A DNA stretch of 64,000 bases, from positions 34,519 to 98,518 of the forward strand of contig NZ_VSJK01000018.1 in the NCBI RefSeq assembly GCF_008085915.1, written 5' to 3'. The position numbers and the translations under genes were made by a program. The DNA comes from Oceaniovalibus sp. ACAM 378. Lineage in GTDB: Bacteria > Pseudomonadota > Alphaproteobacteria > Rhodobacterales > Rhodobacteraceae. Positions 1 through 9,152 of the stretch are shown one piece after another. Numbering within the stretch: position 1 is the stretch's first letter; each line of letters opens with the position of its first letter. The notes beneath the pieces were generated by a model, which worked only from the letters and a program-made list of their open reading frames with translations, had not been told where the DNA came from and ran no database searches.

Positions 1-1129
1 GGTGGCCGATATTGGCCTTGGCAGTACCGACATAGCAAACGGACCCGCCTGCGACGGGACGCCCGACCGTGGCGGCAAGCGCGCCTACCTCAATCGGGTC
101 GCCAAGCGCGGTGCCTGTTCCATGTGCCTCAATGAAACTGATGCTTTCGGCGCTGACCCGTGCTGCGGCAAGTGCTTCGCGGATCAGCGACTCCTGTGCG
201 GGTCCGTTGGGCGCTGTCAGAAGCGTTGATTCACCGTCCTGATTCACCGCAGAGCCACGGATCACCGCATGAATCCGGTCACCCTCGGCAATCGCGTCCG
301 ACAGGCGGCGCAGGACCATCACGCCGCAGCCTTCGCCGCGCCCAAAGCCGTCTGCGGCGGCGTCAAAGGCCTTGCAACGCCCATCGGGCGCCATAAAGCC
401 GACCTTGGAAAGCGAAACCATGAGATCCGGTGTGATCATCAGGGAGACACCGCCAGCCAGCGCCAGATCGCTTTCGCCGCTGCGCAGGCTCTGACAGGCC
501 ATGTGAATCGCGACCAGCGAGGACGAGCAGGCGGTGTCGATCGATAAACTCGGCCCCCGCAGGTCCAGCAGATAGGACAGGCGGTTCGGAACGACGCTGT
601 GCACGGTTCCGGTGAGTGTGCGCAGATCGACGTTGGCAAGATCGCGGTAGGACAAGCCGGCATAGTCACTGTGATAGCTTGCGATGAAGACACCTGTGCG
701 GCTGCCGCGCAGCCCGGCGCCGACTTGCCCGGCATCATCCAGCGCTTCGATCGCACATTCGAGAAACAGCCTTTGCTGCGGGTCCATCGTATCGGCTTCG
801 CGCGGCAGAATGTTAAAGAAGTTCGCGTCGAAGCCGTCAATCTGATCAAGAAAACCGCCGCGGCGGGTGGCGGCCTTGCCGGGGGCTGCGACTTCAGGGT
901 CGTACCACAGGTCGTTGTCCCAGCGGTCGGCAGGCACTTCTGATGTTGTGTCCCGCCCTTCTGCCAGCACCGACCAGTAGGCCTCGAGAGAGTCGGCGCC
1001 GGGCACGCGGCACGCCATACCGACCACTGCGATCGGATCGGCGTTGAGGATACCGGCGGCGCGGGCACGCACGTCTCTGGCCAGCATCGCGAGTTTGAGC
1101 GCAGAAGGCTCTGCCGACTGATCGCTCAT
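1..1129 (-). CDS. Type I polyketide synthase, ketosynthase part (runs off left edge)
   Basis: A modular PKS whose first ~376 residues lie in the window. From the ATG at 1129 the reverse strand reads an N-terminal helical stretch (ALKLAMLARDVRARAAG), a plausible docking helix, and then a ketosynthase. All three catalytic signatures are present: DTACSSS (cysteine), EAHGTGT (histidine) and AKANIGH (second histidine) close to the edge. The KS should therefore be active in decarboxylative condensation. Its ATG overlaps the TGA of the preceding PKS gene by four bases (ATGA), so the two are translationally coupled and probably act in series. Domains after the KS cannot be seen. It is not a discrete FabF-type KS, because the N-terminal helix and large-PKS motifs match modular enzymes. 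Confidence 0.93.
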   Translation of the reverse strand, partial: MSDQSAEPSALKLAMLARDVRARAAGILNADPIAVVGMACRVPGADSLEAYWSVLAEGRDTTSEVPADRWDNDLWYDPEVAAPGKAATRRGGFLDQIDGFDANFFNILPREADTMDPQQRLFLECAIEALDDAGQVGAGLRGSRTGVFIASYHSDYAGLSYRDLANVDLRTLTGTVHSVVPNRLSYLLDLRGPSLSIDTACSSSLVAIHMACQSLRSGESDLALAGGVSLMITPDLMVSLSKVGFMAPDGRCKAFDAAADGFGRGEGCGVMVLRRLSDAIAEGDRIHAVIRGSAVNQDGESTLLTAPNGPAQESLIREALAAARVSAESISFIEAHGTGTALGDPIEVGALAATVGRPVAGGSVCYVGTAKANIGH

Positions 1130-4100
1130 TCCCGTACCCTTTTACGGGTCTGCAGCAAGGCCTTGGCGATGTCGTCGTCGCTGCTGCCCGAAAGAAAACC
1201 CGCCAGATCATCAATCGAAAAACCGATGTCCTCGATGGCGTCGTGTGTCCCCTTGGCATCCTGCGTCGCCGGGGCTGCGTTGTCGTCATTGCTGCCTTCG
1301 GCAAGGTGGCGCACAAGTGCAGTCACGGTCGGATAATTCCAGGCGATTGTTGCAGGCAGGCGGCGCCCGAGGTTGCGTTCGAGCGCGGCGCGCAGTTCTA
1401 TCGCCATCAGGGAGTTCAGCCCCAACGCACCAAGGGCCATGTCCGGATCAATTGTTTCGGGTGCAAGCTGCAGGACCGAACCTGCCGCTCTGCGGACCAG
1501 ATCAAAGATAAGTGCCCGGCGTTCCTGCGGCGTGGCAGTGTCCGGAAGCGCAGACAGCAACACAGGTGCCGGACCCGCCGCTTCCGCCAGATCGCGAAAG
1601 GCGGCGCGCTTGCGATCGGCCGAGGCGGCATAGGTCGCCCAGTCCATGTCCATCACCCAGGCCGAGCGCCCGCTGCGAGAGATCAGGCTCAACAGTGGCT
1701 CCACTCGGTCCGGTTGCAGGGTCTGGGCACCGGCTCTTTCAAGCTCTCCTGACTCGGTGAAATTGCCGACCCGCTCGTGCATTCCAGTGCCTTCCCAAGC
1801 ACTCCATCCGACACTGAACGACGGGCTGCCTCGCTGGCGCCGACGTTCGGCGATGGCTTCGATCCCGACGTTGGCTGCGGCATAATTGGCCATGCCGACG
1901 GGGGCGAGGGCCGCCGCGATGGACGAGAACACTACAAATAGGTCGAGATCGGGCAGCAACCTGTCCAGGACCTTGGCACCACCAAGTTTGGCGGCAAGCA
2001 CGGTGTCGAAATTGGCGACTGTCATCTGCGCGGCCAGCCCGTTGCGAAGAGTTCCTGCCGCGTGGATCAACGCCTTGATCGGGGGCCGCTTTTCGTCGCG
2101 GTAGCCGTCAAGAGCGGCGCGCATGGATGTCTCGCTCGAAACGTCGGCGCTGATGTAATGCACCGAAGCGCCGCTCGCCTCGATGGAGCAGAGCGCTGCA
2201 ATGGCTCGACCAACGGGCGAGTCGATCGGGATGGCCCGCCAGCCCGCGCGTGGTGGCAGCTCGGTCCTGCCGAGCAGCACAAGATGGGACGCACCTTCGG
2301 CCGCTAGTCGGCGCGCAATGCGCGTACCAACGCCACCGAGACCGCCGGTGATAAGGCAGGCAGAATCTCTGCGCCAAGGCAGTGCGCCTGACGCCGGCGT
2401 GGCTGGTCCGCGCTTCAGCCGTGGCACAAAGCAGTCTGTGCCGCGCAGCACGACTTCGTCTTCGGCTGCGGACACAGACAGACCGCGCAACAGCCTTGTG
2501 GCCGAAAGTTCCGGCTCCGCAGGCACCTCAAGATCCACAAGCCGAATGGGTAGTTCCGGCTGTTCTTGTGCGACAACGCGCGCCGCGCCCCAGAGCGCGG
2601 CCTGATCAGGATCACCCTGAAGCGTTGCCGCGCCCGCTTCCGGCGTCATTGCGCCGCGGGTCGCGAACACCAACTGGCGCGGCTTGGCACCGCTTGCCAA
2701 CAGACTCTGGTGCAGCGCCACCGGTAGCCAAGCCGCCGTACCGGACACAGGTGCCAGAGCAATAATCGAGACGCCGTCCAGCCCACCGGCGAGTGCTGCA
2801 TCAAAATTGTCGATCCGGGCGTTGGCACCGCTAGCTTCAAGCGCGTCGAGGATGGCCGCGGCGAGTGGGTCTTGTGGCTCGTCGCATAAGATCAGCCAGT
2901 CGGACTTATCCAAGCCCGACCCATTCGCCGGCGGATCGATCGTCTGCCAATCCAGATGATAGAGCCAACTCTGCGCCTCCCTGTCCGGTTGACTCGACCG
3001 GTCGGTATCTGCGCCGAAACCGATCTCTGCTTCCTGAACCCAATGCCGTTCACGTTGCCAAGGGTAGCTGGGCAGGTCCTGTGTCGCATCGCTTCGCTCA
3101 TAAAGTGTCTGCCAATCCAGTGGCGCGCCAACGGTCCAAAGCTTTGCGGCAGCAGCAACAAACGAGTTGCAATCGCTGACATCACGCTTGCCGCAGGCAA
3201 CGGCATGGACTGTGTCACCCATTTCAAGGCCGATATCCTTTATCGACGGCAGCAGAACAGGGTGTGGGCCAAGTTCAACAAAAATGGAGCAGCCTGCCTC
3301 AATGGCAGAGCGCACAGCCGATTCAAACAGCACAGGATGCGTAAGGTTTCGACCCCAATAGGTACAATCCAGTTCGGCCCCGGCCACTTCACGCCCAAGG
3401 ACGGTCGAGATCATAGGGATGTCACCATCCTGCGGGGTCAAGTAGGCAATGTCAGCGGTCAGCTGCGTCGCAAGCGGAGCCATCTGGGAGCTATGCGAGG
3501 CGACATCGACCTTGATCCGCCGACAAAACACGCCCTCAGACTCGAGCGTCGCGAGAAAGCTGTCCAGCGCTTTGGTTTCGCCAGAGACGACCGAACTGCG
3601 TGGTCCGTTGCGCGCGGCAAGCCCGAGACCGGGCATCTGGCGAAGACGATCCTCAAGCACATCGCCAGCCAATTCGACCAACGCCATACCGCCGGTTCCA
3701 CGCATCCCGGCCATCAGCAGGCTGCGCCGGGCGACAATCCGCATCGCATCTGCCAGCCCAAGCGACCCGGCAATTGCCGCCGCAGCAACCTCACCCATAC
3801 TGTGACCAATGACCATATCCGGGCGAATCCCCATCGCCCGCAGAAGTGCGGCATAGGAAATTGCCAGCGCCACAAGTGTTGGCTGGATCACGTCGATCCG
3901 ATCATTCAGCGGAGAGTCGGCAGCGGTCAATTGATCCTCTAGCCGCCAGTCCACCACCTCGGAGAGAGCTTCGGAGCAGGCTTTGATCGTGTCGCGGAAG
4001 ATCGGGCTGTCCCGAAGTAATTCCCGCGCCATGCCCTGCCATTGTCCGCCCTGTCCGGGGGCCACAAAGACGATTTTAGGTGTGTCTTCGGGTGCCACTC

Positions 4101-5697
4101 CGCAGGGGACGGTTTCGTCACCAGAGCTGAGAGCGCGGAGCTGGCGCAGCAGATCGTCCGGGTGGGCCCCCCCAAGGACAGCACGCTCGCGCAGCCCGGT
4201 ACGGCGCAGTGCCGCCGCCGCACAGAGATCGGACAAGCCATCCGCAGACGCGCGCTCTGCGCGTTCGAGATAGCAGGCTGCCAGCGCCTGTAGTCCGGGT
4301 CCGGTCTGGGCCGAGATAGGCAGGACGGGTGCGAATCCAGTCAGCGCGCGCATTTTTCCGGGCCGCGCAACGGGCTGCGAAGGAGCCGATTGCAAGATCA
4401 CATGGCTGTTCGATCCAGCGATGCCAAAGTTATTGACCCCAGCCAGCCAGCCATCGTCCCTTGCCGGGAGAGCCGAGCAGATTGCAGGAATGGTCAGGCG
4501 CAGCCCGTCCCAATCCACTTCTGGGTTCGGGTCACGCAAATGCAAGCTTGGCGGAATTTCCCCGTGTTTCAGGATCAGCGCGGCCTTGATCAACCCGGCC
4601 ATTCCCGCAGCCCCTTCGGTATGACCGATATTGGTCTTGACCGAACCCACCGGCAGGAGGCCTTCGCGCCCGCGTCCCAGGGTTTTTCCGATGCTACCCA
4701 GTTCGACCGGATCGCCCTTGCGCGTCCCTGTCCCATGCGCCTCGACATAGTCGATCTGTTCAGCCTTGGCCCCGGCATCGGCAAGTGCGGCGCGCAACAG
4801 CCGTTCCTGCCCGTCGCGCCCCGGCGTGCCAAAGGACAATCCGCTGCGCCCATCGTTGTTGACCGCGCTGCCGCGCAAGATCGCGTGGATTTGATCACCA
4901 GCTTCAAGGGCCCGGTCAAGCCGTTTAAGCAACAGCATCGCTGCGCCTTCGCTGCGGACATAACCGTCGCCCTTCGCGTCGCCGAATTTGCAGTGTCCGT
5001 CGGGCGCCATCATACTGCTTTGCGAGTAGCCGATTGTGATATGAGGGCTCAGGATGACGTTGACGCCTGCCGCGAAGGCCATCTCACTTTCGCCACTGCG
5101 CAGGCTTTGCAGCGCCAAATGCACGGCTGTCAGGGACGAGGCGCAGGCCGTATCAAGCGACAGGCTCGGCCCCTGAAGACCAAGGAAATAGGACAGGCGT
5201 CCAGGCGTTGCATAGCGACCACTGCCCGCCGCCATGAGAAAATCCTGCGCCTCTGGATGGCGAAGTAAACGTGACTCGAAATCGGCGATCCACTGCCCGA
5301 CGAAGACGCCGATCGGGCGGCCACGCAACTGCGCGGCGTCAAGGCCTGCATCCTCAATCGCTTCCCAAGCGGTTTCAAGCACGAGCCGTTGACTGGGGTC
5401 CATGCACTCGGCCTCGCGGGGGGCTATGCCGAAAAAACGCGCGTCAAACCGATCAATGTCGTTCAAAAAGCCGCCAAAGCGGGTCATGATGCGACCGGAA
5501 GTTGCCGGCTCGGGATCGTACAGCCGCTTCATATCCATACGATCGGCTGGAATTTCGGTGATCGCGTCGCCGCCTTCGATAAGGAAACTCCAGAAGTCGC
5601 CAAGGGAAGAGAGACCTCCTGGAAACCGCAGCCCGATGCCGATGATTGCGGCCGAGCGGGTCGGATCGCAATGAGCAGTCAAGCGGGTTGCCTCCAC
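1126..5697 (-). CDS. Modular polyketide synthase KS-AT-KR-ACP
   Basis: A complete 1523-residue PKS module. KS is at ~15-435 (Cys185 in DTACASS, His321 in EAHGTGT, His359 in KTNIGH). AT is at ~540-860 (Ser633 in GHSMGE). KR is at ~920-1290 (nucleotide motif GGLGGVG at 1118-1124, catalytic FSS and NYAAAN). ACP is at ~1360-1465 with the phosphopantetheine serine at 1429 (GLNSL). There is no dehydratase or enoylreductase, so the product of this step should be a beta-hydroxy acyl chain. The AT substrate motif is VASH (732-735), neither the HAFH of typical malonyl ATs nor the YASH of typical methylmalonyl ATs, so the extender is not assigned. The acidic C-terminal tail (SDDDIAKALL) resembles a C-terminal docking region. 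The start is GTG at 5697, inside the end of the thioesterase gene; the Shine-Dalgarno is weak, which fits translational coupling. Confidence 0.95.
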   Translation of the reverse strand: MEATRLTAHCDPTRSAAIIGIGLRFPGGLSSLGDFWSFLIEGGDAITEIPADRMDMKRLYDPEPATSGRIMTRFGGFLNDIDRFDARFFGIAPREAECMDPSQRLVLETAWEAIEDAGLDAAQLRGRPIGVFVGQWIADFESRLLRHPEAQDFLMAAGSGRYATPGRLSYFLGLQGPSLSLDTACASSLTAVHLALQSLRSGESEMAFAAGVNVILSPHITIGYSQSSMMAPDGHCKFGDAKGDGYVRSEGAAMLLLKRLDRALEAGDQIHAILRGSAVNNDGRSGLSFGTPGRDGQERLLRAALADAGAKAEQIDYVEAHGTGTRKGDPVELGSIGKTLGRGREGLLPVGSVKTNIGHTEGAAGMAGLIKAALILKHGEIPPSLHLRDPNPEVDWDGLRLTIPAICSALPARDDGWLAGVNNFGIAGSNSHVILQSAPSQPVARPGKMRALTGFAPVLPISAQTGPGLQALAACYLERAERASADGLSDLCAAAALRRTGLRERAVLGGAHPDDLLRQLRALSSGDETVPCGVAPEDTPKIVFVAPGQGGQWQGMARELLRDSPIFRDTIKACSEALSEVVDWRLEDQLTAADSPLNDRIDVIQPTLVALAISYAALLRAMGIRPDMVIGHSMGEVAAAAIAGSLGLADAMRIVARRSLLMAGMRGTGGMALVELAGDVLEDRLRQMPGLGLAARNGPRSSVVSGETKALDSFLATLESEGVFCRRIKVDVASHSSQMAPLATQLTADIAYLTPQDGDIPMISTVLGREVAGAELDCTYWGRNLTHPVLFESAVRSAIEAGCSIFVELGPHPVLLPSIKDIGLEMGDTVHAVACGKRDVSDCNSFVAAAAKLWTVGAPLDWQTLYERSDATQDLPSYPWQRERHWVQEAEIGFGADTDRSSQPDREAQSWLYHLDWQTIDPPANGSGLDKSDWLILCDEPQDPLAAAILDALEASGANARIDNFDAALAGGLDGVSIIALAPVSGTAAWLPVALHQSLLASGAKPRQLVFATRGAMTPEAGAATLQGDPDQAALWGAARVVAQEQPELPIRLVDLEVPAEPELSATRLLRGLSVSAAEDEVVLRGTDCFVPRLKRGPATPASGALPWRRDSACLITGGLGGVGTRIARRLAAEGASHLVLLGRTELPPRAGWRAIPIDSPVGRAIAALCSIEASGASVHYISADVSSETSMRAALDGYRDEKRPPIKALIHAAGTLRNGLAAQMTVANFDTVLAAKLGGAKVLDRLLPDLDLFVVFSSIAAALAPVGMANYAAANVGIEAIAERRRQRGSPSFSVGWSAWEGTGMHERVGNFTESGELERAGAQTLQPDRVEPLLSLISRSGRSAWVMDMDWATYAASADRKRAAFRDLAEAAGPAPVLLSALPDTATPQERRALIFDLVRRAAGSVLQLAPETIDPDMALGALGLNSLMAIELRAALERNLGRRLPATIAWNYPTVTALVRHLAEGSNDDNAAPATQDAKGTHDAIEDIGFSIDDLAGFLSGSSDDDIAKALLQTRKRVRE

Positions 5698-6542
5698 CGG
5701 AGATAATCCGTCTTCGATTGCGCAAGAGTTTCGGACATGTCTTTCAGCAATGCGTCGCGCTGCGATTCAATGAAAAAATGGCCGCCTTCAAACAACCGGC
5801 GGCGATAGCCAGCAGAAGTCCAGTGCTGCCAGCTGTCCATCAGTTCTGGCGACACGATGGCGTCCGATTGGCCGCCATAGGCCGTGATGGGTACTGGCAA
5901 TGACAAGATTTGATGACCTTCGAGATCCTCAAGTGCGCGTATGTCGGCCCGCAGAGCAGGGAGCAACAGCGCGAGGATGTCCGGCTCGTCCAGTATTTGT
6001 GCCGGTATGCCGCCATAACGATTGTTGATCTCGGTGATGAAGTCGGCATCGGAAAGATGCGACAGCGGCGGCACCGGGCCGCGACGGTTCGGCGGCTGGC
6101 GGGCGGAAAGGAAAAGATGCGCTGGTGCCGGGTGGCCAGATCGGATCAGCGCTGCGCAGGTAAAGGCGGCCAATACCGCACCGAAGCTGTGGCCGAAAAA
6201 GGCGTAAGGGCGATCGGTCAGCGGCGCGATGACGGGTACCAATCTGGCGACGAGATCCGGGAGCGACGCCACCGCTGGTTCAGAAAGTCGGGTGCCGCGA
6301 CCTGGGGTCTGCACCGGGTAAATGTCGAGTTCTCCCAGATGGGCATTGATCCATTGCCGGTACATTGCGGCACCGTATCCAGCGCAGGGAAAACAAAACA
6401 ATCGCACACCTGTGCCCGGTCGTGCGCCGGGGCGCAGAAACCACCTTGAATGTGTCGCATCTGACTTTTCGTGTGCCGTGCGTCTTGCAGGTGCTTGTGG
6501 CCGCGCCTGTGCAATGGATGCAGATTTGGGCGTATCGCTCAC
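5679..6542 (-). CDS. Type II thioesterase of the PKS/NRPS cluster
   Basis: An alpha/beta hydrolase of the GrsT/RifR type, a stand-alone editing thioesterase that removes misacylated or stalled groups from carrier domains. Visible signatures are LFCFPCAGYGA (oxyanion region), GHSFG with the nucleophile serine at ~119, and a C-terminal GGHFF carrying the catalytic histidine. About 287 residues, slightly longer than the usual ~250 because of a ~45-residue N-terminal extension. The frame is open further upstream, but AGGAGG at 6554-6549 lies six bases before GTG at 6542, an ideal spacing, whereas the ATG at 6548 touches the Shine-Dalgarno. GTG is therefore chosen. The gene overlaps the start of the PKS at 5697 by 19 bases. 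It is not a chain-terminating domain because it is a separate polypeptide of type II sequence. Confidence 0.9.
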   Translation of the reverse strand: MSDTPKSASIAQARPQAPARRTAHEKSDATHSRWFLRPGARPGTGVRLFCFPCAGYGAAMYRQWINAHLGELDIYPVQTPGRGTRLSEPAVASLPDLVARLVPVIAPLTDRPYAFFGHSFGAVLAAFTCAALIRSGHPAPAHLFLSARQPPNRRGPVPPLSHLSDADFITEINNRYGGIPAQILDEPDILALLLPALRADIRALEDLEGHQILSLPVPITAYGGQSDAIVSPELMDSWQHWTSAGYRRRLFEGGHFFIESQRDALLKDMSETLAQSKTDYLRWRQPA

Positions 6543-6858
6543 CGACATCCTCCTGTCGAAATGCTTTTCCAAACCGAATTCGTAAACGATCAAAAATAAA
6601 AAAGTGCTGTTCTAAATTCATTAAAAGCTAGCTTAGCCGGTTTGCCCTGTCCATTTTAATCTGCAAACGTCGCGAATTTCATCCTATACGGGAGTGTGCT
6701 CGCGTGCGGCGTGGGCCCTTCGCAGGGACCATGAGGAAAGCCTCGATGCGAGGAGGGCGGTGATCGCTCGGTGGGTCAAAGTGGCATTCCTTGACGGGAT
6801 TGGTCCTCCAGGAAACCCCTTTTACAGACCCTCAACCACCCAACGTCGTGCGGCCGGG
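6543..6858 (-). promoter_or_regulatory. AT-rich gap upstream of the thioesterase-PKS genes
   Basis: A 316-base stretch without a gene separates the flippase stop from the thioesterase start. The part nearest the thioesterase (about 6580-6670) is strikingly AT-rich against the high-GC surroundings, including an A-run read as a T-run on the coding strand. It probably holds a promoter for the thioesterase-PKS transcript, but I cannot place -35 and -10 boxes with confidence. No coding signal was recognised on either strand. Confidence 0.35.
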
Positions 6859-8346
6859 TCAGTCGGATTTCGGAGCCTCTGGATGGCTTCCAACTCTTAT
6901 GCGGCGCAGTCTGCGTTGGAGTCCTGCAAACAGCGACTTGATTTCCGTACGGATTGGATGAGACAGCGCGACAATTCCGGCCAGCCATCCCAGTGCAGCG
7001 GTGCCGAGAACGGCCAAACTGTCTGCGGCGCCCAGACTCACCGGGCCGCCGAGCAGCATCACGAGGCCGGTTGCCGGCAGGATCGAAACTGCGGTTACTC
7101 CCAGACTGCGATACATCGATGCGAAAAGGCTGGAAAGCGGGATGTCGATCAGCCCGCGCACTGCGACGGTCGAGGTTATGACGCCCGCGAGCACGATGAG
7201 ATATGTACTCCAGGCCACTGCGAACATGCCGAGCTGCGCGGCAATCAGCACGATCGGAAGTGCGATCGAGATCTGGAGGATGGCCAGCACGAACAGGCGC
7301 CGCGTTTTGCCCATAGCGACGATGAGGGGATAGTTCAGGCCGGGCGGAAAGTTCAGGATCAAGGCACCGGCAATGATCTGGACCAGCGGTATTACCTCCA
7401 GCCAGTCCGAACCCAGAAAACCGCGTACCAGCGGATGCGCCAGAAGGATTGTCAGCGCCAGGCACGGCCACATGAAGACAGTCAGTTTCTCAATCGCGCC
7501 GAGATAGGTTGCGGCGAGGTCCTGTTTGCGGCGGGCGAGGTCTGAAAAGGCAGGGAGCGCAACCTCAGTGACGCCAGCGAGAATCGTGCGTTCCGGGAAC
7601 TGGCAGATCTGCGTGGCACGGTTCAAAAGGCCCACTGCGCCGGGCGTCAATACGACGCCCAGGACCGCAACCGCCAGATAGTCCGACGCCCGGTGCAGCA
7701 ACGATGCGCCGCCGGTGAACAGGCTGAATGACAAAATATCACGCCAGGCCGCAAAGCCAGGTCTGAACATTGCCCGGGCGGGCTTGAGCCAGAACAGCAG
7801 CAGCGCTCCGGTTAAACCCGAGATGACATTGGCCAGAGCAAAGCTCTGGAAACTGAACTCCAGCGCGGCGAAGATGATGAGCGCCGCAGAGTTGACAATT
7901 GCGCTGCAAATGGCGACCGCCGACAGTTTCCGATAGGCTAGGTCGCGAGAGAGCAGCCCGTACAGGGGAAAGGCCACCGATCCAGTCAGAAACCCGACGA
8001 GCGATATATGCAGGAACAGGGCCAGACCGGGCTGCCCGAACAGGTTCGCGATCAGTGGCGCGCCCAGCGCAACCACGAGCGCAAGTGCGACCGAAATGCA
8101 AAGGTTGATGGTGAAAACGCCGCGAAGGCGGTCCTCTGTCAGTTCTTCAACCTGCACGAGATAGGCTGTAGAGCCAAGTTCACGCACTGCATTGGCTACG
8201 GCGAGCGTGGCCATACCGAGCACTGCGATACCGTATTCATGGGGCGAGATAAGGCGCGCGACGACTGCCGTTGTGGCCAGTCCGATTACCGTAGTCGCGT
8301 ATTTCCCGGCTGTGGAATATAGCACGGCCGATCTGATGCTGCTCAT
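6859..8346 (-). CDS. Wzx-like polysaccharide/lipid flippase (MOP superfamily)
   Basis: A 495-residue polytopic inner-membrane protein with about 12-14 hydrophobic segments. Its N-terminus (ARLISPHEYG after the first helix) is typical of the oligosaccharide-flippase branch of the MOP/MATE exporter superfamily. Known members flip undecaprenyl-linked oligosaccharides, and MATE relatives export natural products. Lying inside an NRPS/PKS cluster, it may export the product or a lipid- or sugar-linked form of it (inference). Its ATG at 8346 overlaps by ATGA the stop of a short reading frame left by the broken PPTase gene. No glycosyltransferase or other polysaccharide gene is present nearby, so the usual role in O-antigen or exopolysaccharide assembly has no local support. 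Confidence 0.85.
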   Translation of the reverse strand: MSSIRSAVLYSTAGKYATTVIGLATTAVVARLISPHEYGIAVLGMATLAVANAVRELGSTAYLVQVEELTEDRLRGVFTINLCISVALALVVALGAPLIANLFGQPGLALFLHISLVGFLTGSVAFPLYGLLSRDLAYRKLSAVAICSAIVNSAALIIFAALEFSFQSFALANVISGLTGALLLFWLKPARAMFRPGFAAWRDILSFSLFTGGASLLHRASDYLAVAVLGVVLTPGAVGLLNRATQICQFPERTILAGVTEVALPAFSDLARRKQDLAATYLGAIEKLTVFMWPCLALTILLAHPLVRGFLGSDWLEVIPLVQIIAGALILNFPPGLNYPLIVAMGKTRRLFVLAILQISIALPIVLIAAQLGMFAVAWSTYLIVLAGVITSTVAVRGLIDIPLSSLFASMYRSLGVTAVSILPATGLVMLLGGPVSLGAADSLAVLGTAALGWLAGIVALSHPIRTEIKSLFAGLQRRLRRIRVGSHPEAPKSD

Positions 8347-8402
8347 GCCGGGGCCTGCATGATGCGCCCGCGTCCTGCGCGATCAGTTCCGATCATGATC
8401 AT
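8343..8402 (-). other. Possible 17-19-codon minicistron before the flippase
   Basis: On the reverse strand a strong AAGGAGG (8411-8405) precedes two in-frame ATGs (8402 and 8396; the second has an 8-base spacing). The short frame ends in TGA overlapping the flippase ATG (ATGA). The flippase itself has no good Shine-Dalgarno, so translation could be delivered through this peptide. It may equally be the stump of a gene deleted together with the PPTase. The peptide (MIGTDRAGRGRIMQAPA) has no recognised function. Confidence 0.3.
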
Positions 8403-8915
8403 GGCCTCCTTGGGGCGGCAGGTGAAAGAATCTGAGAGGGTCAATCGTCGCGGGTGCGGTAAGCGCGGCGCAAAAGCCTCCGGGGACCGGCAGCTCGAAT
8501 AATCTGCGGTGGAGCTCTTTGCGCATCCGGGTTCAAATGTGAGGATTGGCAGTGCGTCGGGGTCGACCGACACAGCAAAGCAATCAAGACTAGCAGCGGA
8601 GCTGACTTCAAAGACAAGCGCCCGGGCCGGGCAGGCGGCATAGGTCGACAAGATCACGCGCCTTTGCCCATGTCCGGCCAGGTAGCGTGACCGGAATTGC
8701 GCCAAGGCAAAAGCTGTGCAACGCGCTGTTTTCTCAGGCGAGTGCATCGACTTCATCGCCACTTCCGGCAGCGCCGGTGCATCAAGATTGATCAGCCAAA
8801 CATGAACCTCACCCATACCAAGCGATAGTGCGATACTGTTTGACGCCGCTGGCTTATCGGCTGCCAAACCGTCCCGAAGTGCTTTGAGATGCTCTATGAC
8901 AGGGTCGCCACACAT
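8383..8915 (-). pseudogene. Remnant of an Sfp-type 4'-phosphopantetheinyl transferase
   Basis: The frame from ATG 8915 begins like the N-terminal half of Sfp-type PPTases: VHVWLINLDAP, then SPEKTARCTAFALAQFRSRY, then a repeat region ending in ALVFE at ~residue 102. It then jumps straight into a stretch typical of the PPTase C-terminal region (LDCFAVSVDPDALPIL). The central part that should carry the magnesium- and CoA-binding motifs (GxDxE, WxxKEA, SHSG) is missing, an estimated 100 residues or so. The last segment (RRLFELPVPGGFCAALTA, to TGA at 8385-8383) lies in a different frame, so there is also a frameshift near 8520. Such a protein cannot be active. Family enzymes convert apo-ACP/PCP to holo form, exactly what this cluster needs. 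Alternative: an unrelated small protein, which the match of both ends makes unlikely. Confidence 0.75.
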
Positions 8916-9152
8916 CTGATTTTGCCCCGCGCCGCGCGTGATGGCCTTCGATCAACGGCCTGAACACATGTCGCGGCTTGTTGCGTCGGCATTGTTTCAA
9001 CAGTGTTCCCAAGCTTAAGGCTTTGTCGGTACGTCATGAAAGATCAACGGCCGCCAAAAGGTCCATGGCGATTCTTTCCTTGATCAGAATCGGGTTGTGT
9101 AAGAACGTCACCATTAAAGTCTTTTCATTATCGTTGTTTGGATGGAACCTTT
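8916..9152. promoter_or_regulatory. Divergent intergenic region between the two arms of the cluster
   Basis: A 237-base region separates the leftward PPTase-remnant/flippase genes from the rightward NRPS-PKS operon and should contain promoters for both. The last ~80 bases before the NRPS start are AT-rich (around CATTAAAGTCTTTTCATTAT, 9111-9130), in contrast to the flanking genes. No convincing operator repeat was found by eye. Confidence 0.45.

Noticed and set aside
2956..3942. A 328-codon plus-strand frame inside the PKS gene
   Set aside because: Shadow of the KS-AT-KR-ACP gene on the other strand, which has all expected motifs there.
1126..5697. A dehydratase domain between AT and KR
   Set aside because: Only about 30-50 residues follow the AT before the KR structural part, and no HxxxGxxxxP motif is seen.
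6694..7545. A 283-codon plus-strand frame over the end of the flippase
   Set aside because: Mostly antisense to the membrane protein; its sequence is compositionally odd and shows no domain.
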